In this document: positions 21,052 to 31,435 of the stretch, in pieces | How positions within the stretch are numbered: position 1 is the stretch's first letter | Layout: each line of letters starts with the position of its first letter | Assembly: GCA_030746535.1 (NCBI GenBank) | Contig: JASLML010000002.1 | Span: 1 to 61,570, forward strand | Direction: 5' to 3' | From: Fidelibacterota bacterium | GTDB taxonomy: Bacteria > Fidelibacterota > Marinisomatia > Marinisomatales > TCS55 | Length of the DNA: 61,570 nt | Notes under the pieces: model-generated | What the model saw: the letters and a program-made list of their open reading frames with translations, nothing else | Told to the model about the DNA's origin: nothing | Databases searched by the model: none | Program-made: the position numbers and the translations under genes

Positions 21052-22171
21052 ATGGATTGGCCCGAAATAAAAGAAACATTCCAGCAGACACGCGAGAGGT
21101 TCCTCGAACTCAGGAGGTACCTTTGACTTGGATGCCCTGCAGAAGAATCTGGAAATGCACAGGGAAACATCCCTGAAACCCAAATTCTGGTCCGACCAGG
21201 ACAAAGCTTCGGCTACCCTCAAAAAAATATCCCGCATCGAAAAGGAAATAGAACTTTGGCAAAACCTCGATACGCTGAACGGTGATATTGAGGTGCTTTT
21301 GGAATTCGGCGAGGAAGGCGAATCGACTCCGAAGGAAGTGAGTGCCGAATTGAAGAAATTCACGTCCCGGGTGGATGATTTGGAACTGAGGCTCATGCTG
21401 AGCGGAGAACAGGACGATAAGGATGCGATTGTGACGATCCATCCGGGAGCCGGCGGAACCGAAAGCCAGGATTGGGCGGACATGCTGTACCGCATGTACA
21501 CGCGGTGGGTTGAGAAAAAAGAATTTTCGAAGGAAGTAATTGACTACCAGTCGGGCGATGAAGCAGGCATCAAGGATGTAACATTTGAAGTGAAAGGCGA
21601 TTTTGCATACGGTATGCTCAAAAGCGAAGCAGGCATTCACCGGCTTGTAAGGATTTCACCGTTTGATTCCAACAGCAGGCGGCACACATCATTTGCATCC
21701 GTTTTTGTCACGCCTTCCATTGATGAAGAAATTGAAATTGCCATTGATCCGAATGACCTCAGGATTGATACGTACCGAGCCAGCGGAGCAGGCGGTCAGC
21801 ATGTAAACAGGACAGATTCAGCCGTCAGGATAACGCACGTACCGACGGGCATCGTGGCAACCTGTCAGAATGAAAGGTCTCAGCATAAAAATAAAGCGCA
21901 GGCGATGAAGGTGTTAAAATCCCGGCTCTACCAACTTGAGCTGGAAAAAGAACGGGAAGCCGTGAAAGAGCTGGAAGGGGAAAAGAAAGATATCGGCTGG
22001 GGAAGCCAGATTCGGTCCTATGTGTTTCATCCGTATACGATGGTCAAAGATCACCGGACGAAAGAAGAGACAGGAAATGCACAGAGTGTAATGGACGGTG
22101 ACCTTGACAAATTTATGCGGACTTTTCTCATGGGAGAAGTGTCCGCCCACCAGGAAGCATTAACTGAATAG
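21052..22171 (+). CDS. prfB: Peptide chain release factor 2, expressed by programmed +1 frameshift
   Basis: ORF0 ATG at 21052 (MDWPEIKETFQQTRERFLELRRYL) ends at in-frame TGA 21124-21126 within CTCAGGAGGTACCTTTGAC, then continues in +1 (DLDALQKN...). GGQHVNRTDSAVRITHVPTGI and the SPF tripeptide support RF2. Confidence 0.96.
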
Positions 22172-22175
22172 AAAT

Positions 22176-23672
22176 ATGAGCGAAGAAAAGAAAAATCTAT
22201 CTGAAATCATGAAATTCCGCATGGAAAAACTGGATTCCCTGAGGGAAGCGGGCGTAGAACCGTATCCGCATAAATTCGCGCCGACACACCAAAGTGCTAC
22301 AATCCACGACGATTTCGCCGACCTTGATGGGAAACAGGTAGTTGTCGCAGGAAGAATTATGACTGTGCGGAAAATGGGGAAAGCATCCTTTTTCAATATT
22401 CAGGATGAAGCCGGACGGATTCAGGTATACATCAAGCGGGATGATGTCGGCGAAGATTCGTATGCCCATTTTAAGCTGCTGGATATCGGCGACATTGTCG
22501 GTGTCGGCGGATTTGTATTCAAGACGAAAACTGGAGAAACATCCGTCCATGCGGAATCTTTTACGGTGCTGGCAAAAAGCATCCGCCCCATTCCTGTGGT
22601 CAAGGAAAAGGAAGGCGAAGTGTATGATGCGTTTGCCGATAAGGAACTGCGCTATAAAAATAGGCATCTGGATTTGATCGTCAATCCGGAATCGAAAGAA
22701 GTATTCGTAAAGCGGACTAAAATCATTCAGGCCGTCCGTGCATTTTTGGACGATCAGGGTTTTCTGGAGGTGGAAACGCCGGTGCTGCAGCCGATCTACG
22801 GCGGTGCAAATGCGCGCCCGTTCACGACACATCACAACGCACTGGACCGTCAACTTTACCTGCGGATTGCCGATGAACTTTACCTGAAGCGCCTCATCAT
22901 CGGCGGATTCCAAAAAGTGTATGAAATTGCCAAAGATTTCAGAAACGAAGGCATGGATCGGAACCACAATCCTGAATTCACAATGCTGGAATTTTACCAG
23001 TCGTACGCAGATTATGAAGACAATATGGCTCTTGTGGAATCAATGTTCCGTTCTGCAGCGGAAGCAATTGGACCTTTAAAAATTTCCTGGCAGGATGCGG
23101 ACATTGATTTGTCAAAGCCGTTTGCACGCAAACCGATCTTTGAATTGCTGAAAGAAAAACTAGGGAAGGACGTTTACGGCGCGGACGAAAAAGAATTGAG
23201 AGCCATTTGCAAAGAACATGATTTTGAAGTCGGGAAAAATGACAATTACGGCCAATTGCTGGATGAATTGATGAAGCGCCTTATTGAGCCTGAATTGATT
23301 CAGCCGACATTTGTCACGGATTATCCCCGCAGCATTTCTCCGCTTGCGAAAGTCCATAGAAACGGCGATCCAAATATGGTAGAGCGGTTCGAGCTATTCA
23401 TCGGCGGTGCAGAATTTGCGAATGCATTTTCTGAGCTGAACGACCCGATTGACCAGAGGCAGCGGTTGGAGGCGCAGGCCGACCTTAAAGAAAAAGGCGA
23501 TGAAGAAGCACAGCCTGTGGATGAGAATTTTATCCAGGCGATGGAATGCGGGATGCCGCCGACCGGAGGTGTAGGCATCGGCATAGACCGGCTTGTAATG
23601 CTGCTCACGGGACAGCGGTGGATCCGCGATGTAATCCTGTTTCCGATCATGCGGTCGTCAGGAGACGAATAA
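22176..23672 (+). CDS. lysS: Lysyl-tRNA synthetase, class II
   Basis: RNEGMDRNHNPEFTMLEFYQSYADY, GGVGIGIDRLVMLLTGQ; follows prfB. Confidence 0.97.
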   Translation: MSEEKKNLSEIMKFRMEKLDSLREAGVEPYPHKFAPTHQSATIHDDFADLDGKQVVVAGRIMTVRKMGKASFFNIQDEAGRIQVYIKRDDVGEDSYAHFKLLDIGDIVGVGGFVFKTKTGETSVHAESFTVLAKSIRPIPVVKEKEGEVYDAFADKELRYKNRHLDLIVNPESKEVFVKRTKIIQAVRAFLDDQGFLEVETPVLQPIYGGANARPFTTHHNALDRQLYLRIADELYLKRLIIGGFQKVYEIAKDFRNEGMDRNHNPEFTMLEFYQSYADYEDNMALVESMFRSAAEAIGPLKISWQDADIDLSKPFARKPIFELLKEKLGKDVYGADEKELRAICKEHDFEVGKNDNYGQLLDELMKRLIEPELIQPTFVTDYPRSISPLAKVHRNGDPNMVERFELFIGGAEFANAFSELNDPIDQRQRLEAQADLKEKGDEEAQPVDENFIQAMECGMPPTGGVGIGIDRLVMLLTGQRWIRDVILFPIMRSSGDE

Positions 23673-23706
23673 CTTTCTGTCCGCCGGCTAGGAAGCGGAA
23701 CAACTG

Positions 23707-24921
23707 ATGATGCGGTTTTCGTTTACCATCGCGCTTCGATATTTACGCACTCCCGGATTAAAAACATTCACTTCCTTCGCAGCGAAGTTTGCCATGATCG
23801 GACTTTCGATCGGCGTGGCTTCTCTGCTCTTGACCTCGGGCATCCTGAACGGATTCAAGAATGTATTATCCGAAAAAATTTCCGGCTTTGACGGCGACAT
23901 TCGCATTCAGCATTTTTTAAGCCAGCCGCTCGAAAGAGAAAACGTGGAAAGTGCAAAAATCTTTTCCACTATTTCGGACATAGACGAAGCCGCGGAAGTC
24001 AGGGCATTTATTCAGAGTCCGGCGCTGATTCGCATCGGCAAGCAAGCGGAAGGTGTTTTAGCGGAAGGGATTGAATCGGGAACGCATCCGCCTACCGCAA
24101 AGCTTTTGATCGAGGGAAAGTGGCCAGCAACAGAATCCGAAGTTGTCATCGGAAAAACGCTGGCGGACAAATTCGGGCTATCGGTTGGTTCATCCGCCGC
24201 TCTTTTTGACATGGCTTCTATTTCCGGTTCGCTGGGCTACCGCCGCGCAAAATCATTTACTGTTTCAGGTTTGTTTCACTCCGGTCTCGGAGAATACGAC
24301 AAATCGCTCGTTTTTATGGATCTGAATGCAGCCGCGGCATTATTCCAATACGAGAATAAAGTAAGCGGATGGTCGATCCATGGCCTCGGACCGGAATCAG
24401 CGGCAAGTGCTGCGGCTGCTCTGGATGAAGTGCTTCCGTATCCCTATTACACACAAACCTATATCGATAAACATTTTGTCCTGTTTGAATGGATTCGCGT
24501 TCAGCAATGGCCGATTTTTATTTTATTCGGGCTCATTACTCTGGTGGGATTGGTTAATATCATCTCCGCCTTGTCTATGATCGTTTTAGAAAAATCAGGT
24601 GACATGGGAGTACTGCTTGCACTAGGCATTCCGCGGAAAGGCATTCGTGCCGTATTCCTTTTGAAAGGGCTGCTGATCGGCATCGGCGGCGGCTTGACGG
24701 GATGCGTGCTTGCCTTCAGCATTGGATATCTGCAGTCCGTTTTCGGGCTTATTCCAATTCCCGAGGATATCTATTTCATGGACAGGATTCCGATAGATTT
24801 CAGCATTACAACTTCGCTGGTAATTGTAGCTTTTGCCACGGCCGGATCGGCACTCGCATCCTTTCTGCCGGCGGCATCCGTTGCCAACCTTAAGCCTTCA
24901 GCCGTGCTGAGGTACGAATGA
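23707..24921 (+). CDS. LolC/LolE-like lipoprotein-releasing ABC transporter permease
   Basis: FIALRYLRTP...SIGVASLLLTSGILNGF; FtsX-like C-terminal TMs; next to a paralogue and a LolD-like ATPase. Confidence 0.87.
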   Translation: MMRFSFTIALRYLRTPGLKTFTSFAAKFAMIGLSIGVASLLLTSGILNGFKNVLSEKISGFDGDIRIQHFLSQPLERENVESAKIFSTISDIDEAAEVRAFIQSPALIRIGKQAEGVLAEGIESGTHPPTAKLLIEGKWPATESEVVIGKTLADKFGLSVGSSAALFDMASISGSLGYRRAKSFTVSGLFHSGLGEYDKSLVFMDLNAAAALFQYENKVSGWSIHGLGPESAASAAAALDEVLPYPYYTQTYIDKHFVLFEWIRVQQWPIFILFGLITLVGLVNIISALSMIVLEKSGDMGVLLALGIPRKGIRAVFLLKGLLIGIGGGLTGCVLAFSIGYLQSVFGLIPIPEDIYFMDRIPIDFSITTSLVIVAFATAGSALASFLPAASVANLKPSAVLRYE

Positions 24922-26108
24922 ATCTGAAAATGAAACTTGCATCGCGGTTCCTGTTGAGCCGCCGCGAAAACAGTCCCGGGAAATTATCGGCGTGGATTGC
25001 TGTTATCGGACTTTCGGTCGGATGTTTTTCCATGATTGTCGCCACGGCCGTGCTGAGAGGATTTGAGGAAAAAGTAACCGAACGCCTTGCATCCATCGAA
25101 GGAGACCTGCGCATCACCGGATTTACATCGGAGAAAAATGTAACCGAAGCAATAACCGTTTTGTCAGAAGAAGCACCCGTTAAGGCATTTGCGCCGTTCA
25201 TGGAAAGAAAAGGATTGATTTCGGTTAATGGGAAATATCATAAAATGGTCACTATGAAGGCGCTGGATACGAAACGGCTGGAATCGGTTTACGGTATTCC
25301 GTTTTCGGGAACAGACGGAACATTCGGCATTGCAGCAGGCCGGCACCTTGCACAAAGGCTGAACGCCGGTACGGGTTCTGAAGTGCAGCTGCTGAGTCCC
25401 GTGGACCAGCCGGCTCTGTTCGGACTTCCGCTAACGGTAAAAGGAATGATAACTGAAATTTTTCAGACCGATGTTCTGGATTACGATGACAGGCTCGTTT
25501 TTATTCCGATGGAGATTGGTAGAAAACTCTTCGCAAGGAAGCAGCTTCCGGACGGAATTGACATTCGCTTGAACGGCACCGACGCAAAAACGATGCAGGC
25601 AATCCTGAAAGATAAGCTGCCGTCGAACCTATCGTTAAACACATGGAAATCGGTGCATCCGAGTTTGCTGAATGCCATGAAGCTGGAACGCATCGGCGCA
25701 CTTGTTGTGTTAAGCCTTATCATCATTGTTTCGGGTTTCAACCTGGCATCAACACTTTTTCTCATCATCATCCGCAAAACGAAGGAATTCGGAATTCTGC
25801 GCGCTGTAGGACTTGAAAAGAAGAAGGTTCGATCCGTTATTATTACGCAGGGCATGCTGATCGGCGGTGCGGGAATCAGTTCGGGATGTATCATCGGGCT
25901 CATCCTCGTTTGGGTGCAGCAGGCTACGGGACTTATTCCCCTGCCTTCCGATATTTATTTTCTGAATGCAGTTCCGATGGAACTCACAACGGCGGACGTA
26001 ATTGGAGTGCTTGCGATATCGTTGGTTTTGGTGCTGGGCTTTATTATCATTACCTCATGGAAAGCAAACAGGATTCCGTTGTTTGAATCGCTGCAGTACG
26101 AAAAATGA
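24918..26108 (+). CDS. LolC/LolE-like lipoprotein-releasing ABC transporter permease (second subunit)
   Basis: Same architecture as the upstream gene, overlapping start; RRENSPGKLSAWIAVIGLSVGCFSMIVATAVLRGFEEKV. Confidence 0.87.
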   Translation: MNLKMKLASRFLLSRRENSPGKLSAWIAVIGLSVGCFSMIVATAVLRGFEEKVTERLASIEGDLRITGFTSEKNVTEAITVLSEEAPVKAFAPFMERKGLISVNGKYHKMVTMKALDTKRLESVYGIPFSGTDGTFGIAAGRHLAQRLNAGTGSEVQLLSPVDQPALFGLPLTVKGMITEIFQTDVLDYDDRLVFIPMEIGRKLFARKQLPDGIDIRLNGTDAKTMQAILKDKLPSNLSLNTWKSVHPSLLNAMKLERIGALVVLSLIIIVSGFNLASTLFLIIIRKTKEFGILRAVGLEKKKVRSVIITQGMLIGGAGISSGCIIGLILVWVQQATGLIPLPSDIYFLNAVPMELTTADVIGVLAISLVLVLGFIIITSWKANRIPLFESLQYEK

Positions 26109-26782
26109 TCTTATCCGCCAACAGCATATCCAAATCATTTGCCAAGGGATCAGAAACGATAACCGTTTTTGATAATCTGTCTTTGGAAGTGCATGCCGGT
26201 GATCTCATTACTATTATCGGCCCCTCCGGCGCCGGAAAGTCAACGCTTCTTAATATTCTAGGTACGCTGGATTCGCCCGATTCAGGGACGGTGTCCATTC
26301 ACGGGGAAAACACAAACGGCCTGAATGACGCAGACCTTGCGGCGGTGAGGAATACGTCCATGGGATTTGTATTTCAATTTCATCATTTGCTTCCGGAATT
26401 CACAGCGCTGGAAAATATATTGATTCCTGCTGAGATCAGCAGTAGCGGTAAAGTAGCGGAAGCAAAAGCACTGGAACTGCTAGATTATATCGGACTTGCA
26501 GACCGAAAGAGTCATTATCCATCCGAACTTTCCGGCGGAGAACGATCCCGCGTAGCTGTGATCCGCGCACTGATCAATGATCCGGATATTGTATTTGCGG
26601 ATGAGCCGACAGGAAATCTTGACGCGGAGAACGCCAAAAAATTAATAGAACTGATTCAAATGCTTCATAAGGACACCAAAAAGGCATTTGTGATAGCGAC
26701 GCACAATGCGGAGGTTGCGGATATCGGAACGCGAAATTGTGAGCTGAAAGACAGGATCCTTTCTGAAAATGATGTACTTTAA
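26105..26782 (+). CDS. lolD: LolD-like ABC transporter ATP-binding protein
   Basis: IGPSGAGKSTLLNILGTLDSPDSG, FQFHHLLPEFTALEN, LSGGERSRVAVIRALINDPDIVFADEPTGNLD. Confidence 0.92.
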   Translation: MILSANSISKSFAKGSETITVFDNLSLEVHAGDLITIIGPSGAGKSTLLNILGTLDSPDSGTVSIHGENTNGLNDADLAAVRNTSMGFVFQFHHLLPEFTALENILIPAEISSSGKVAEAKALELLDYIGLADRKSHYPSELSGGERSRVAVIRALINDPDIVFADEPTGNLDAENAKKLIELIQMLHKDTKKAFVIATHNAEVADIGTRNCELKDRILSENDVL

Positions 26783-26812
26783 GAAAAAGTGTATATAGAT
26801 TAACCCAAGGCA

Positions 26813-29317
26813 ATGAAAGAAAATTTTTCCAAGCGCGTGCAGGCAGTCATGAAAACCGCCAAAGAAGAAGCGATTCGCCTGGGACACAGTTATGTCGGAT
26901 CCGAGCATTTGCTGTTGGGGCTTTTCAAAAATGAGGACGGCCTTGCCGCAAAGATTTTTGATATTTACAATTGTGATGTGGAAGATATGCGTACAATGGT
27001 CATTGATATGATCAAAACTTCCGGCGGCACGATGACGCTAGGGCACCTTCCGCTCACCCGCCGCGCAGAGCGGATTTTGCGGAACGCATTCAATGAGGCG
27101 GCGGCGATTGGATCATCCGTTGCGGATGATGAACATTTATTGCTTGCTATGCTGAAGGAATCCGAAGGGATCGCTTTCGAAGTGCTGAACTCCTTCAATA
27201 TGGATTACGACAGCGTAGGCGATCTGATTCGTTCTGATGCCGATGAGCCGGAACCGATTGCTCCGGAAAAATTCAAGAAATCCAATAAGTCTAAAACACC
27301 AGCACTCGACCATTTTTCTCGCGATATTACCAAACTTGCAGCCGATGGCAAACTTGATCCTGTCATCGGAAGAGCGGAAGAGATTGAACGTGTCGCGCAA
27401 ATTTTAACACGGCGGAAAAAGAATAATCCGGTGCTTATCGGTGAGCCGGGAGTCGGCAAAACCGCTATCATCGAAGGGCTTGCCCAGCGTGTGCATAAAA
27501 AGGAAGTTCCAAGGCTTTTGTACAATAAGCGCATTCTTGCAATTGACCTTGCCGCAATTGTTGCAGGAACCAAGTACCGGGGACAGTTTGAAGAGCGGAT
27601 GAAAACCATTATGGTGGAATTGGAAACCGTGGACAATGTGGTGCTTTTTATTGATGAGGTGCACACGCTTGTAGGTGCCGGAGGCGCTTCGGGTTCATTG
27701 GATGCATCCAATATGTTCAAACCGGCGCTGGCGCGAGGCGAACTGCATTGTATAGGAGCGACAACGCTGGATGAATATCGGAAATATATCGAAAAGGATG
27801 GCGCGCTTGAACGCCGCTTCCAAAAAATAATGATTAATCCGCCAACGGTTGATGAATCCATTCAAATATTAAACGGGCTAAAGGATAAATACGAAAAACA
27901 CCACAGTGTTATGTATGAGCCTGATGCAATAGAAGCGTGCGTACATTTATCTAACCGTTATATTTCAGATAAATTTCTTCCTGACAAGGCAATCGATATC
28001 ATGGACGAGTCAGGCTCGCGTGCACATATGATGAATATGAAAGTTCCTCAGGATGTGATTGATATTGAGCTGGAACTGGAAAAGGTAAAGTCTGAAAAAG
28101 AAGCAAAGGTTGCAGAGCAAGATTTTGAAAAAGCCGCAACCCTTCGCGATACGGAGCAAAGTTTGTTATCGATTCTTGCATCGCATCAGAAAAAATGGCA
28201 AAAGAAGGAACGTTTGAACCCGGTTGTAATCACGGAGGAAAAAGTGGCTGATGTTGTCGCTATGGTGACTGGAATTCCAGTGAATAAAGTGGCGCAATCG
28301 GAATCGCAAAAGCTGTTAAAAATGAAGGACAAGCTTAGTAACGAAATTATTGGCCAGTCCGAAGCAATCAGCAGTGTTTCAAAATCCATTCAGAGAACAC
28401 GGGCGGGGTTAAAAAGCCCCAACAGGCCGATTGGTGTATTTTTATTTCTAGGACCTACCGGTGTCGGCAAAACTGAACTGGCAAAGGTGCTTGCAAAATA
28501 TCTCTTCAATCATACGGACTCACTCGTAAAAATTGACATGTCGGAGTATGGAGAACGTTTTTCCGTTTCAAGGTTGATCGGCGCGCCTCCGGGATATGTC
28601 GGATATGAAGAAGGCGGAGAACTGACCGAGCGCGTGCGGCGGAATCCGTATTCCGTTGTACTGTTTGATGAAATTGAAAAAGCGCATCCCGACATTTTCA
28701 ATGTTCTGTTGCAAATGTTTGACGAAGGAGTGCTTACAGACGGATTGGGAAGAAAGGTGGATTTCAGGAATGCGATCATCATTATGACTTCCAATCTTGC
28801 CAGCAAAGAAATTCAGGGTGGCGGATCATACGGTTTTATCGAAGATTCTCCTGAAAACAGCTATGAAGCAATGAGAGGCCGCGTACTGGAACAGGTAAAG
28901 CAAACGTTCAATCCGGAATTTTTGAACAGGGTGGATGAGTCTGTGGTTTTTCATCCGCTTCTGCAAAAGGATATTCTCAAAATTATTGATCTCCAGCTCA
29001 AGGACTTAATGGATAATCTTGGTAAAAAGTCCATCAAACTGACTTTATCAAAAAAGGCGAAACGTTTCATTTTGAAAGACGGATACAGCCCGGAATACGG
29101 CGTCCGGCGGCTCAGGAGAGAAATTCAGGTTCTGCTTGAAGATCCGCTATCGGAAAAATTGTTGAATCAGACGTTTGTTGACGGCGACGCAGTTAAAGTG
29201 GATGTGAAAGATGAAGAACTTGTCTTTTCCCATGCAAAGCGAACCAGGAAAAATTCCGCACCGTCCGATCAGAAAAAGCAGAAACAGCCAAAAGCAAAAT
29301 CGAAGATTAAATCGTAA
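26813..29317 (+). CDS. clpC: ATP-dependent Clp protease ATP-binding subunit ClpC
   Basis: Clp-N repeats, two AAA+ modules (GEPGVGKTAI, GPTGVGKTELAK), UVR-like linker. Confidence 0.95.
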   Translation: MKENFSKRVQAVMKTAKEEAIRLGHSYVGSEHLLLGLFKNEDGLAAKIFDIYNCDVEDMRTMVIDMIKTSGGTMTLGHLPLTRRAERILRNAFNEAAAIGSSVADDEHLLLAMLKESEGIAFEVLNSFNMDYDSVGDLIRSDADEPEPIAPEKFKKSNKSKTPALDHFSRDITKLAADGKLDPVIGRAEEIERVAQILTRRKKNNPVLIGEPGVGKTAIIEGLAQRVHKKEVPRLLYNKRILAIDLAAIVAGTKYRGQFEERMKTIMVELETVDNVVLFIDEVHTLVGAGGASGSLDASNMFKPALARGELHCIGATTLDEYRKYIEKDGALERRFQKIMINPPTVDESIQILNGLKDKYEKHHSVMYEPDAIEACVHLSNRYISDKFLPDKAIDIMDESGSRAHMMNMKVPQDVIDIELELEKVKSEKEAKVAEQDFEKAATLRDTEQSLLSILASHQKKWQKKERLNPVVITEEKVADVVAMVTGIPVNKVAQSESQKLLKMKDKLSNEIIGQSEAISSVSKSIQRTRAGLKSPNRPIGVFLFLGPTGVGKTELAKVLAKYLFNHTDSLVKIDMSEYGERFSVSRLIGAPPGYVGYEEGGELTERVRRNPYSVVLFDEIEKAHPDIFNVLLQMFDEGVLTDGLGRKVDFRNAIIIMTSNLASKEIQGGGSYGFIEDSPENSYEAMRGRVLEQVKQTFNPEFLNRVDESVVFHPLLQKDILKIIDLQLKDLMDNLGKKSIKLTLSKKAKRFILKDGYSPEYGVRRLRREIQVLLEDPLSEKLLNQTFVDGDAVKVDVKDEELVFSHAKRTRKNSAPSDQKKQKQPKAKSKIKS

Positions 29318-29440
29318 TTTCTGCCATATAAAGGTAAGAAATGCCCACATTCTGCCAAATAGGTTAAAAATAACGTTTGGCATATTTATTGTGTAATTAC
29401 AACCAGTTTCTATCAGACACTCTAAAATTGGAGAAAAATC

Positions 29441-31333
29441 ATGAGTAAAATTATCGGAATTGACTTGGGAACCACGAATTCTTGCGTAGCAGTTTTGGAA
29501 GGCGGAGAGCCCACAGTCATCACAAGTCCGGAAGGAGGAAGAACAACTCCCTCCGTTGTTGCATTCACTAAAGATGGCGAACGGATGGTTGGTCAGCCGG
29601 CAAAGCGTCAGGCTGTGACCAATCCTGAAAATACCGTTTTTTCCATCAAGCGATTTATGGGACGAAATTTTGACGAAGTGGGCACGGAGCTTGAAGAGGT
29701 GCCGTATAAAGTAACCAAAAAAGCCGGCGGCGGATTGGTCATTGAAGCCGGAGGAAACCAGTATTCACCCGCGGAAATCAGCGCAATGACACTGCAAAAA
29801 CTGAAACAGATGGCGGAAGACCACTTGGGGGCCACGGTAACGGATGCCGTTATTACGGTTCCGGCGTATTTCAATGATACACAGCGCCAGGCAACAAAGG
29901 ATGCTGGGAAGATTGCCGGACTCAATGTCCGCAGAATTATCAATGAACCGACAGCCGCTTCTCTGGCATACGGCATGGACAAGAAGAAGGATGAAAAAAT
30001 TGCTGTATTCGATTTGGGCGGAGGAACATTCGACATATCCATTTTGGAACTTGGCGACGGTGTGTTTGAAGTAAAATCTACCAACGGCGATACTCATCTC
30101 GGCGGAGACGATTTTGATCAGCGCATCATCAACTGGATGGCGGACGAATTCAAAAAGAGCGACGGGATAGACCTTAAAAAGGATCCGATGGCACTTCAGC
30201 GTTTGAGAGACGCGGCAGAAAATGCAAAGCAGGAATTGTCCAGCTCAAAACAGACGGACATCAATTTGCCCTTTGTGACTGCAGATGCATCCGGACCGAA
30301 ACATTTGAACCTCAGCCTGACCCGTGCAAAGTTTGAAGATTTGGTGAGCGATCTTGTAAAGCGCACCATTGAACCGTGCAAAAAGGCTATCACTGACGCA
30401 GGTCTATCAGCAGACGACATTGATGAAATCATCCTCGTTGGCGGTTCCACTCGCATTCCGAAGATTCAGGAAGTTGTCAAGGAAATTTTTGGTAAAGACC
30501 CTAATCGAAGCGTAAATCCCGATGAAGTTGTGGCGGTCGGCGCAGCTATTCAGGGCGGTGTTCTTGCCGGAGATGTTGATGATATTCTTCTTCTGGATGT
30601 TACTCCGCTTACTCTAGGAATTGAAACACTCGGCAGTGTGAGAACAGCGCTGATTGATCGAAATACGACAATTCCATCAAAAAAATCAGAAGTATTCAGC
30701 ACAGCGGCGGACAACCAAACCACCGTGGAAATTCATGTGCTTCAGGGCGAGCGGGAAATGGCGGTTGACAATAAAACCATCGGCCGGTTTCATTTGGACG
30801 GTATTCCGCCGGCACCGAGAGGCATGCCGCAAATTGAAGTTACTTTTGACATCGATGCGAACGGCATCCTGAATGTCAGCGCCAAAGACAAGGCAACAGG
30901 CAAAGAGCAGAGCATTCGGATTGAAGCCTCCAGCGGATTGTCGGAAAATGAGATCGATAAAATGGTACAGGACGCAAAAAAGAATGAATCCGAAGATAAG
31001 AAAAAGCGGGAAGAAGTGGATGTCCACAACCAGGCAGAACAGCTGATCTACCAGACAGAAAAGAACTTGGAGGAATTCAAGGAAAAACTGGAAAAAGCCG
31101 ACGCTGAAGCACTTAAGTCTAGCGTTGAAAAGTTAAAAACAGCACACGGCGGGTCCAATCTCGAGGATATTAAATCAGCAATGGATGAGGTGAATCAGGG
31201 CTGGAATCAAATCGCTGCTAAGATGTATGACGCAACCAAAGACCAGGCTCCTCCTCAGGAACCGGCGGATTCTTCTTCAGATGAGAAAAAAGAAGGTGAA
31301 ATTGAAGACGCTGATTTTGAAGTGGTAAAATAA
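29441..31333 (+). CDS. dnaK: Molecular chaperone DnaK
   Basis: [58 protein letters not shown]-terminal EDADFEVVK. Confidence 0.99.
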   Translation: MSKIIGIDLGTTNSCVAVLEGGEPTVITSPEGGRTTPSVVAFTKDGERMVGQPAKRQAVTNPENTVFSIKRFMGRNFDEVGTELEEVPYKVTKKAGGGLVIEAGGNQYSPAEISAMTLQKLKQMAEDHLGATVTDAVITVPAYFNDTQRQATKDAGKIAGLNVRRIINEPTAASLAYGMDKKKDEKIAVFDLGGGTFDISILELGDGVFEVKSTNGDTHLGGDDFDQRIINWMADEFKKSDGIDLKKDPMALQRLRDAAENAKQELSSSKQTDINLPFVTADASGPKHLNLSLTRAKFEDLVSDLVKRTIEPCKKAITDAGLSADDIDEIILVGGSTRIPKIQEVVKEIFGKDPNRSVNPDEVVAVGAAIQGGVLAGDVDDILLLDVTPLTLGIETLGSVRTALIDRNTTIPSKKSEVFSTAADNQTTVEIHVLQGEREMAVDNKTIGRFHLDGIPPAPRGMPQIEVTFDIDANGILNVSAKDKATGKEQSIRIEASSGLSENEIDKMVQDAKKNESEDKKKREEVDVHNQAEQLIYQTEKNLEEFKEKLEKADAEALKSSVEKLKTAHGGSNLEDIKSAMDEVNQGWNQIAAKMYDATKDQAPPQEPADSSSDEKKEGEIEDADFEVVK

Positions 31334-31351
31334 CATCAATTTTATTCAGGT

Positions 31352-31382
31352 AAAAAAAGCGTCCTAAGGGACGCTTTTTTTG
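31352..31382 (+). terminator. Intrinsic terminator after dnaK
   Basis: GCGTCC-TAAG-GGACGC (31359-31374) flanked by A7 and a T-run. Confidence 0.92.
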
Positions 31383-31435
31383 TATTTGGAACTGCTCGTC
31401 AGTATATTCGTTATTCGGGAAACAAATCCATTCCA

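Noticed and set aside
20674-21501. 275-aa minus-strand ORF over cdaA/prfB, and similar long antisense ORFs (22197-22967, 53513-54310, 38726-39454, 59874-60659)
   Set aside because: Each lies antisense to a confidently identified gene, with low-complexity composition and no recognisable motifs; spurious.
29375-29395. Possible sigma54 promoter (TTGGCAtatttattGT) upstream of dnaK
   Set aside because: The -12 element reads GT instead of the near-invariant GC.
29318-29440. CIRCE/HrcA operator upstream of dnaK
   Set aside because: No TTAGCACTC-N9-GAGTGCTAA-like sequence found.
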